From Microcaldota archaeon (GTDB taxonomy: Archaea; Micrarchaeota; Micrarchaeia; Micrarchaeales; CABMGC01): a stretch of 10,087 nt of DNA. This document shows, piece by piece, positions 1-4,850 of the stretch. The notes beneath the pieces are model-generated. The model was not told the origin of the DNA. It worked only from the letters and a program-made list of their open reading frames with translations, and made no database searches. The position numbers were made by a program, and so were the translations under genes. Position 1 is the stretch's first letter, and every line of letters begins with the position of its first letter. The stretch is taken from contig DAHVVD010000015.1 of NCBI GenBank assembly GCA_027328265.1, positions 1 to 10,087 of the forward strand, given 5' to 3'.

Positions 1-1134
1 GGAGTCAAGGTTCCAAGCATAAACATAGGCGACCCGGTGGTCTACTTCAAGACTCCAAAATACATAGTGGATGCCTACATAGAGGCTCTTAAGCAGAGCA
101 AGACAAGCTACACTCCTTTCCTAGGGGTGCCTGAGCTTAGAGAGGCGATAGTAAACAGATACAAACGCGTCTACAATGTTGATTTCACCGAAGATGACGT
201 GCTGGTCACGCAAGGTGTAAGCGAAGCCCTGATGCTGCTGAACGGCACAGTGATAGAAAAAGGTGATAACGCAATATTCTTCAAGCCCTACTACCCCCCA
301 TATCTCTCATACTTCTCCCTTTTCAGGGGAGAGCCTGCGTACTGCAGCTACGACGAGGAAAATGGATGGGATGTAGATGTTGACCAGCTGGAAAAGAGGC
401 TGAAAGGAGAAAGCAAGGAGAAGAGGAGCAAGTACCTCATAATAACTAACCCGAACAACCCTACCGGAACTGTACTCAGCGAGAAGGTCCTAAGGAGGAT
501 TGTGGAGCTGGCAAAGGACTACGAGATACTCCTCATAAGCGATGAGATCTACGACGAGATAATCTTCAACAAGGCCAGGTTTACAAGCATCTCGAAGCTT
601 GCGAAAGGAATACCCTACCTGATTTTTAACGGAGCGTCAAAAGTTTATGACTCTACGGGCTTTAGGATAGGCTACACTATCTTTCCAGAGGATGACAAGA
701 CTTCGCAAGCAGTGAAACAGAAGATGCGCGACATAGCCAGCATGAGGCTCTGCCCCAACACTCCTGCGCAATACGCGTTCGCAGAGGCACTTAACAACGT
801 CAAAGAGCATGACAGGGAAGTCAAGTCGATGGTCAGCGAGATAGCCGACAGGGCAAACTTCGCCACCTCGATGATAAACAGGAGCGAGTATATACACGCA
901 GTCGAGCCTAACGGCGCATTCTACATACTCCCTAAGTTGAACATGGAGAAACTCAAGATAAAGGATGACAGGGAATTCATACACAAACTGCTCATGGAAG
1001 AGCACGTGCAGATAGCCAGAGGCTCGGCTTTCGGAATGCCTGACCACATAAGAATAGTCGCGCTTGCCCCAAAGGAAACTCTTAGAGAAGCTCTCGAAAA
1101 GATAGAAAAGTTCTGCAAAAGGCATTCAAGGTAA
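1..1134 (+). CDS. Alanine aminotransferase (PLP-dependent, class I/II), 5' end outside the window
   Basis: This is a cytosolic PLP enzyme that probably interconverts alanine and 2-oxoglutarate with pyruvate and glutamate. The frame is open from the first base (GVKVPSINIGDPVVYF), so the gene starts upstream and the GTG at 37 is not the true start. Counting from that GTG, the NPNNPTG loop is at about 138-144, SDEIY (Asp that binds the pyridine nitrogen) at 168-172, the Schiff-base lysine in ASKVY at about 202, and the phosphate-side arginine in GFRIGY at 210. The stretch RLCPNTPAQYA and the INIGDP opening resemble the archaeal alanine aminotransferase group (Pyrococcus AlaAT type) more than aspartate aminotransferases, as I recall the family. 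The class is certain; the substrate is inferred. The stop codon lies 3 bases before a tRNA gene, so the two may share a transcript. Confidence 0.85.
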   Translation, partial: GVKVPSINIGDPVVYFKTPKYIVDAYIEALKQSKTSYTPFLGVPELREAIVNRYKRVYNVDFTEDDVLVTQGVSEALMLLNGTVIEKGDNAIFFKPYYPPYLSYFSLFRGEPAYCSYDEENGWDVDVDQLEKRLKGESKEKRSKYLIITNPNNPTGTVLSEKVLRRIVELAKDYEILLISDEIYDEIIFNKARFTSISKLAKGIPYLIFNGASKVYDSTGFRIGYTIFPEDDKTSQAVKQKMRDIASMRLCPNTPAQYAFAEALNNVKEHDREVKSMVSEIADRANFATSMINRSEYIHAVEPNGAFYILPKLNMEKLKIKDDREFIHKLLMEEHVQIARGSAFGMPDHIRIVALAPKETLREALEKIEKFCKRHSR

Positions 1135-1137
1135 AAA

Positions 1138-1208
1138 GGGAGTATAGTCTAATGGTAGGACGGCGCCTTTACACGGCGTAGGCCTGGGTTCGATTCCCTG
1201 TACTCCCA
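1138..1208 (+). tRNA. tRNA-Val, anticodon UAC
   Basis: A full cloverleaf can be drawn. The acceptor stem GGGAGTA (1138-1144) pairs perfectly with TACTCCC (1201-1207). The D arm is 1147-1161 with GG in the loop. The anticodon stem is 1163-1167 with 1175-1179 (first pair G-U), and its loop TTTACAC puts TAC at 1170-1172. The T arm has loop TTCGATT and stem 1184-1188 with 1196-1200. The discriminator is A1208, as usual for valine, and no CCA is encoded. There is no intron. Oddities are a U-U mismatch inside the T stem (1185/1199) and a U-G pair in the D stem. The gene begins 3 bases after the aminotransferase stop. Confidence 0.93.
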
Positions 1209-1238
1209 CTACTTCAGGTTCAATAGCCTGTGCCTCCA
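1187..1238 (+). repeat. Imperfect direct repeat of the tRNA-Val 3' end
   Basis: The tRNA 3' segment 1187-1208 (from GGTTCGAT to TCCCA) lines up without gaps with 1217-1238 (from GGTTCAAT to CTCCA). By hand 16 of 22 positions match, with an offset of exactly 30 bases. It covers the T loop and the 3' acceptor strand, the part usually duplicated when elements integrate into tRNA genes. It may be a decayed attachment site or a tRNA fragment. Origin by integration is inferred. Confidence 0.5.
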
Positions 1239-1245
1239 TTGAACC
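1217..1245. terminator. Hairpin between tRNA-Val and the fic gene
   Basis: GGTTCAAT (1217-1224) and ATTGAACC (1238-1245) are perfect 8-base complements with a 13-base loop. The hairpin lies between two converging transcription units (tRNA on +, fic on -), where a terminator or processing signal would be expected. There is no T run directly after it, so a role in termination is only a guess from position. Confidence 0.35.
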
Positions 1246-1259
1246 CCAATTTGAAAGGT

Positions 1260-2168
1260 CTAACTTGATAGAGGTAGAGTATATTGTGAGAGTAATTGGT
1301 CGGCTAAGAAAATAGCAAAAGGCCCTTGGTCTCCTTTATCTGCAGATTCTATTGCATTGTAATACTTTTCTTTGTTGGAAACTTCAATTATTACTGGAGG
1401 GAACCTATTTCTAATCAATATCCAGTTCATAAGCAGTCTTGCTGTTCTTCCATTACCATCTGTAAATGGATGTATGCCCACAAATCTATTATGCAATAAT
1501 GCAGCAAGTTCTATCGGGTGTAAGGTTTTTTTTTCTGAATAAAATTCTGCAAATAGTTCTTCAAGTAACTTTGGAACATCTGGTGGTTTTGGCGGGATGT
1601 GCTCAGATCCTGATATCCTCACTTCACTATCTCTATAGTTGCCTTGTATTTTGCAAGAGGTATTTTTAGTTATTTCATACTGTATCTTGCAGACGTACTT
1701 TTTATTTAATCTGTTTTTGTACGATTTAATAAAATTCCACGCATCGACCGCATTAAGAGCTTCAATAACATCATCTGCGCGTGTACCTTCTGGAGCTATT
1801 CTATCGCTAAAAACCAGTGCCGTCTGCCTAAGAGTTAGACGGTTGCCCTCTATTGCATTTGTATTGTAGGTATATCGTACTAGAAAATCCTTTGGTAGTA
1901 TGTTTGTGGGCGTTTTGTGAAATATTGTTATAGAAGCGCTTAGGTCATCAACTTTTTCTACAAGCTCCTTAGGTAACCATTTGGTGCTATATCGTTCCAT
2001 TGCCCTTTTCTCTAGTTCGATGAAATATCTCTGCAACTCATCTTGCTTGGGAACCTCCCTACCTAACCAGACTCTAAGTTTTTTTAATTTAGTCGGAGTT
2101 ATTCTGATGTTCTTGACCAAATAAAAGTAAGAATGCTTGCCATGCCTCTGCTTTTCTATAAATGACAT
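1260..2168 (-). CDS. Fic/DOC-family protein AMP-transferase (class II, self-inhibited)
   Basis: The product is 302 aa, soluble, and predicted to transfer AMP (or another nucleotide moiety) from a nucleotide to a hydroxyl side chain of a target protein. The Fic core motif HPFTDGNGR is at 233-241 with the catalytic His 233. The helix motif T-x-x-x-E-G at 103-108 (TNAIEG) is the inhibitory helix of class II Fic proteins, whose Glu blocks ATP from binding productively. The GNYR turn (176-179) and the HIPP region near 190 fit the usual Fic fold. The first ~80 residues (a YFYLVKNIRI start, then a basic helix) are an extension whose role I do not recognise. The gene is clearly richer in A+T than its neighbours and follows a tRNA, suggesting acquisition. 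No antitoxin gene sits beside it. Its ATG probably starts a leaderless mRNA, with a TATA-like box about 26 bases upstream inside an operator-like array. Confidence 0.88.
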   Translation of the reverse strand: MSFIEKQRHGKHSYFYLVKNIRITPTKLKKLRVWLGREVPKQDELQRYFIELEKRAMERYSTKWLPKELVEKVDDLSASITIFHKTPTNILPKDFLVRYTYNTNAIEGNRLTLRQTALVFSDRIAPEGTRADDVIEALNAVDAWNFIKSYKNRLNKKYVCKIQYEITKNTSCKIQGNYRDSEVRISGSEHIPPKPPDVPKLLEELFAEFYSEKKTLHPIELAALLHNRFVGIHPFTDGNGRTARLLMNWILIRNRFPPVIIEVSNKEKYYNAIESADKGDQGPFAIFLADQLLSQYTLPLSS

Positions 2169-2171
2169 AGT

Positions 2172-2248
2172 ATGTCTACATTATATAGATATATAAATAT
2201 TGTGGACATAATGACTACATTTATATAATTATTTAATTATGTAGCCAT
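2172..2248. promoter_or_regulatory. Operator-like array: two tandem 38-bp palindromic units in the divergent fic promoter
   Basis: Unit 1 (2172-2209) starts with ATGTCTACAT and ends with TTGTGGACAT. Unit 2 (2211-2248) starts with ATGACTACAT and ends with ATGTAGCCAT. Read in the same direction the four arms are ATGTCTACAT, ATGTCCACAA, ATGACTACAT and ATGGCTACAT, giving a consensus ATGNCTACAT. Each unit has an 18-base spacer made almost only of A and T, and the units repeat every 39 bases. The first spacer holds the likely TATA box of fic. Conserved arms flanking promoter elements look like repressor sites; the regulator is unknown. Confidence 0.6.
2190..2197 (-). promoter_or_regulatory. TATA box for the fic gene
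   Basis: On the - strand this reads TTTATATA and is centred about 26 bases before the fic ATG. That is the archaeal TATA-to-start distance and implies an mRNA with almost no leader. There is no ribosome-binding site between it and the ATG, which agrees with leaderless translation. Confidence 0.5.
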
Positions 2249-2253
2249 ATAAA
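2248..2253 (+). promoter_or_regulatory. TATA-like box pointing toward the structured region
   Basis: TATAAA follows directly on the last operator half-site (2239-2248). Transcription would begin near 2275-2280 and run rightward into the stem-rich region. An alternative TTTATATAA at 2219-2227 would give a start near 2250. The assignment rests on sequence resemblance and spacing only. Confidence 0.35.
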
Positions 2254-2285
2254 GATGTTATTGAGCTGGGATAAAGTCTACTTAG

Positions 2286-2471
2286 CGTCATCTCATCATC
2301 TCAATCTTCCTCGCTAAACGAATGAGTCCTTGGAGTTTATTAGCGCAGAAGAATATCCCGACCACTTGTGGCGGGGTTACCTATGCCGAGCAGAAAGCCC
2401 ACGCCGTTTCTATCAGACGACAGGATGTCTCATACGAACCATTCCTGCCTGACAAGGATGAAGGGAAATAG
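2286..2471 (+). pseudogene. Open frame that may be the decayed 3' tail of an IS605-type tnpB
   Basis: The frame is open from 2286 to TAG at 2469-2471, with an ATG at 2322 giving 49 residues (MSPWSLLAQKNIPTTCGG at the start, PFLPDKDEGK at the end). Its middle (TCGGVTYAEQKA) is reminiscent of the polar C-terminal tails of archaeal TnpB proteins, which overlap the start of their guide RNA. No catalytic or zinc-binding part remains, and no start signal is visible. The resemblance is weak and from memory. The open frame may be chance within a structured RNA. Confidence 0.2.
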
Positions 2472-2557
2472 ACGAAACTGCAGTTCAACTGGAATTGCCA
2501 TCGTCGGGCGAGATACCGCTAGCTTGCTGCGGAGTGAGCCCGACGTGCTTGGGGTTC

Positions 2558-2578
2558 AAAAGGGGCCAAGCCCCTTTT
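2558..2578 (+). terminator. Terminator-like hairpin at the end of the structured region
   Basis: AAAAGGGGC (2558-2566), a 3-base loop CAA, and GCCCCTTTT (2570-2578) form a perfect 9-bp stem whose 3' side ends in four T. It lies about 100 bases before the next gene. A second hairpin, GCTTGG (2547-2552) with CCAAGC (2566-2571), uses the same bases, so only one of the two can form at a time. Confidence 0.5.
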
Positions 2579-2643
2579 GTCATGTGAGAAAAACTGCAAT
2601 ACTTTCGGTCAGGAGCTAAACAAATACGAAAATTATGACTAGT

Positions 2644-2651
2644 AATAAATA
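2644..2651 (+). promoter_or_regulatory. TATA-like box for the surface-protein gene
   Basis: AATAAATA lies about 35 bases before the ATG at 2682 and predicts a start of transcription near 2670. The resulting leader would be about ten bases and contains no purine-rich ribosome-binding site, so translation is probably leaderless or nearly so. Confidence 0.35.
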
Positions 2652-2681
2652 GCTTCCTGGTGTCATGTTAGCGTTGAGACA

Positions 2682-3959
2682 ATGGCGAGCAAGGGAATAT
2701 TGGTCGGAATCGCAGCGCTGACAGTAATAATAGTAGCGATAGCTGTATTAAGCAGCTACCATGTTAGCCCATCCAGCCAAGGCCCCTCCAGCGGAGCGCC
2801 GGGTCAGACAACCACAACAACCACTTCAAGCTACAGCCAGCAGACGCCTGTGTTCCTGACTGATCCGCCTGTCGTACCCGCAGGCACGACAGCGCTAATC
2901 ATAACCTACTCCTCGCTGGCGGTGCACACGGAAGGCACCTCTGGAAGTGGGTGGGTGAGTGCATCAGGCAGCGGCACAATTAACCTGCTAAACCTCGTAA
3001 ACACAAGCGAGCTGATAGGCACTGCAAACATAACCGCGAACTCCACCATAAACATGATAAGCTTCAATGTCACCTCAGCGAAGATAACTATAAACGGCAC
3101 CACTAGCAACGTGACGCTTCCGAACCCCAAAGTGACAGCGCATATAGTCGGCAGGACCAAGGTCAACGCGAGCTCAGGCCTGCTCCTCGACCTCTCCCCT
3201 ACAATAGCTACGATATACACGGCAAACTCAACCATATTTGTCATGGTACCCTCTGTAAGGGCAGTCGTGGTCGGGAGCCAAAGCACCCACGCCTCGTCAA
3301 GCATAGGAGCCAGAGAGCCGCTGAATGCGAGCGACAGGAAGGAGCTGGAAGACGTAAGGCCAAACATAAGCATTGTATCGTCATCCATGAGCATAACAGG
3401 CAACCTGACCAGCGTTTCAGTGACTGTGAAAGACAATTCCAACTCCAGCGTCACCCTAAGGCATGTGACGATATTCGGGAACTACAGCGTCACAGTCCAG
3501 GTTCCGGCCTCAGGGCTCAACGCGACAGAGAACACAACAGTGCACATAGAGGACAACGGCAGCGTGAGCGAAAGTGGCGTGGCGCTCAACCTGACAGGCT
3601 CCGTGACTGGGGATAGCAACGCAGGTGACTATGGTCATGCAGGCTCCGGAAACCAAAGCAGCTTTGGGCTAGACATGTTTTCAGAAGCAGAAGGCATAGA
3701 CGTGCAGCACCTCCACGTCTTCAATTTCCTTATTAACCAAAACAGCACCCTCTCGCTGCCTTCCCTGAACACCGAGGCCGAGGGGCAGGCATCAGGCTAC
3801 AACCTTACGGCAGGCTCTACGGCCACCTTCACTTTCAGCGGCAGGCTAAGCTTCGGCAAGGGGCGCATAACCATAATCCCTACAAGCGGATCCCAGTACC
3901 GCCTCTTAGTGACAGGCGAGGTGGATGCGAACGCATCAGCCAATGTGACGGCGAAGTGA
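2682..3959 (+). CDS. Membrane-anchored surface protein with DUF4382-like domain
   Basis: The protein is 425 aa. Residues 5-25 form one hydrophobic segment (uncleaved anchor or signal peptide). A Ser/Thr/Gly/Pro stalk follows at about 29-56, including a run of six Thr. The rest is an outward-facing, beta-rich region with very few charged residues. Residues ~67-190 (ALIITYSSLAVHTEG, then a GWV turn, then TINLLNLVN) follow the pattern of the DUF4382 domain, whose function is unknown. N-x-S/T sites are very frequent throughout, as in archaeal S-layer and surface glycoproteins. There is no cysteine and no second membrane segment. The ATG at 2682 is chosen because it gives the signal segment directly and has a TATA-like box upstream. 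The gene stands alone, with non-coding DNA on both sides. Surface location is well supported; a specific role is not. Confidence 0.75.
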   Translation: MASKGILVGIAALTVIIVAIAVLSSYHVSPSSQGPSSGAPGQTTTTTTSSYSQQTPVFLTDPPVVPAGTTALIITYSSLAVHTEGTSGSGWVSASGSGTINLLNLVNTSELIGTANITANSTINMISFNVTSAKITINGTTSNVTLPNPKVTAHIVGRTKVNASSGLLLDLSPTIATIYTANSTIFVMVPSVRAVVVGSQSTHASSSIGAREPLNASDRKELEDVRPNISIVSSSMSITGNLTSVSVTVKDNSNSSVTLRHVTIFGNYSVTVQVPASGLNATENTTVHIEDNGSVSESGVALNLTGSVTGDSNAGDYGHAGSGNQSSFGLDMFSEAEGIDVQHLHVFNFLINQNSTLSLPSLNTEAEGQASGYNLTAGSTATFTFSGRLSFGKGRITIIPTSGSQYRLLVTGEVDANASANVTAK

Positions 3960-4221
3960 ACGCTGGTTGGTATTTCAGAGCTTAACTTCGCCACTTTCCA
4001 GTAACAACGTGCCCTAAATCAATTCGCCATTTGGGGTTTTGTCACCACAAATGGAAGCGTTTATCTCCGTATTCCAATGGAAAATCGCCCAAAATGGCCT
4101 TAATCGGAGGCGAAAGATTGCTCACGATCCTGATCCTAAACCCATTTTGAGGATAAATCACAGTAAGTTGCTGTGTTGAATGAATCCTAATCCTTAACGA
4201 CGAAGGTTATTTATTGGTACC

Positions 4222-4256
4222 TGTCATTTGACCATTGATTAGGTGTGCAAATGACA
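4222..4256. repeat. Perfect 9-bp inverted repeat next to a TATA-like box
   Basis: TGTCATTTG (4222-4230) and CAAATGACA (4248-4256) are perfect complements around a 17-base spacer. Two more pairs (CC/GG) follow outside after one extra A. A TATA-like TTATTTAT lies at 4208-4215, so this could be an operator on a rightward promoter, or a transcript hairpin. No gene follows on the + strand within 1.5 kb, so what it would control is unclear. Confidence 0.4.
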
Positions 4257-4282
4257 AGGCGACCAAAGAAGTAGTATCTCTT

Positions 4283-4319
4283 CCCAGACTCATTTATGGA
4301 GTGGTTGGGAGGATGTCAC
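4283..4319 (+). mobile_element. Possible right-end hairpin of an IS200/IS605-type element
   Basis: CCCA (4283-4286) pairs with TGGG (4306-4309) and ACTC (4288-4291) with GAGT (4299-4302) around the loop ATTTATG. AGGATGTCAC follows at 4310-4319. A hairpin followed by a short sequence ending in GTCAC is how I recall right ends of archaeal IS1341/IS605 elements. No transposase gene is present, so it would be a remnant or a non-autonomous copy. The match is from memory and weak. Confidence 0.2.
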
Positions 4320-4462
4320 ATGTGCCGCACTCTCTAAGGCACTCGTCGAAATAACCATAAAGGCGTGAAGTAAAAGCAAAGGAATTTTACGGACCTGTAT
4401 TCCCCCATATCTTTCCTAGCGCATTGCCGACATTTGTCTCGTTTCGATTTTCATCTGGAAGA

Positions 4463-4837
4463 CTACTTGTCCTCCTTCCTGTGGTGTATCATTATCTTGT
4501 TGCCGTCAGGATCGGTTATCACTGCCATATGGCATACCGGTGTCTCCATAGGCTCTGTCGCGAATTCACATTCCTTTTTCTTCAGATCCTTTATAGTATT
4601 GTCGAAATCTGCAACCTCTATCGCGACTCCAGCTCCTCCTTTCCCGATCTTAAAGTTGTCCGAGCCTGCTCCTATCGCAAGCGTTGTGGGCCCTATGTCA
4701 TACTCGACGAATCCGTACTTGTCATTCTTGACCCAGACAGAGGTCGCCTTGAGCCCCAGCACCTGCTCGTAGAATTTTCTTGACTTGTTGAGGCTGCTCA
4801 CAGGATAACAGGCAAATGCAATGTTTACGGCTTTCAT
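4463..4837 (-). CDS. VOC-superfamily (glyoxalase/bleomycin-resistance fold) protein
   Basis: The protein is 124 aa, a typical single-domain VOC length made of two beta-alpha-beta-beta-beta modules. Module 1 contains SLNKSRKFYEQVLGLKA and WVKNDKYGFVEYD. Module 2 contains the strand VAIEVADFDNTIKDLKK and ends with ITDPDGNKIMIHHRK, the DPDGN turn of the family. The usual metal-binding Glu after DPDGN is not present in the common DPDGNxIEL form (here KIMIHH), so metal use and substrate cannot be assigned. A ribosome-binding GTGAT sits three bases before the ATG (GTGATTCAATG). The gene starts 13 bases after the stop of the slipin gene, so both probably share one mRNA. It could be a lyase, isomerase or dioxygenase relative, or a ligand-binding protein. 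Confidence 0.8.
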   Translation of the reverse strand: MKAVNIAFACYPVSSLNKSRKFYEQVLGLKATSVWVKNDKYGFVEYDIGPTTLAIGAGSDNFKIGKGGAGVAIEVADFDNTIKDLKKKECEFATEPMETPVCHMAVITDPDGNKIMIHHRKEDK

Positions 4838-4850
4838 TGAATCACGAGAA

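Larger units (their letters stand above)
2275..2580 (+). ncRNA. Candidate structured RNA, family not recognised
   Basis: This ~300-base stretch has no convincing gene but many complementary segments. CGCTAA (2312-2317) pairs with TTAGCG (2340-2345). CCCG+CCA (2357-2364, one bulged A) pairs with TGG+CGGG (2369-2375). TCAG plus CAGGA (2413-2425) pair with TCCTG plus CTGA (2443-2452). CGTCGGGC (2502-2509) pairs perfectly with GCCCGACG (2538-2545) around an inner CCGC/GCGG stem, and a 9-bp terminal hairpin ends the region. G+C is higher than in the AT-rich Fic segment on its left. A TATA box stands at the right distance upstream. I looked for RNase P, SRP and 5S signatures and did not find them. 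It could be a new regulatory RNA or the guide-RNA-like 3' end of a vanished IS200/IS605 element. Direction is inferred from the TATA box and the T-ending hairpin. Confidence 0.4.
3960..4440. other. Intergenic region with several inverted repeats, no convincing gene
   Basis: About 480 bases lie between the surface-protein gene and the VOC gene. Inverted pairs include CCATTTG (4027-4033) with CAAATGG (4048-4054), and CAAAATGG (4090-4097) with CCATTTTG (4142-4149). CACAG and CTGTG form a small hairpin near 4160-4176, and TGTCATTTG/CAAATGACA (4222-4256) and the hairpin at 4283-4309 are listed separately. The motif CATTTG/CAAATG recurs. One 42-codon frame (4051-4179) has no supporting signal. The T-rich - strand near 4360-4395 could end the slipin/VOC transcript. 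Confidence 0.5.

Noticed and set aside
637..1125. 162-residue open frame on the - strand
   Set aside because: It lies entirely antisense to the well-supported aminotransferase and has no recognisable motif.
2275..2580. RNase P RNA, SRP RNA or 5S rRNA
   Set aside because: The GAGGAAAGUCC and ACAGA core of RNase P, the GGAA/GGAGCAG helix 8 of SRP, and the 5S consensus blocks were looked for and not found.
2368..2619. 83-residue open frame on the + strand in the structured region
   Set aside because: It has no start signal, a composition unlike a protein, and runs through the strongest stems and the terminator-like hairpin. The structure explains the sequence better.
2906..3454. 182-residue antisense frame inside the surface-protein gene
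   Set aside because: It mirrors the codon bias of the real gene on the opposite strand and shows no motif.
4051..4179. 42-codon open frame (MEAFISVF start) in the intergenic region
   Set aside because: There is no ribosome-binding site or well-placed TATA box, and it spans inverted repeats. A frame this short is expected by chance.
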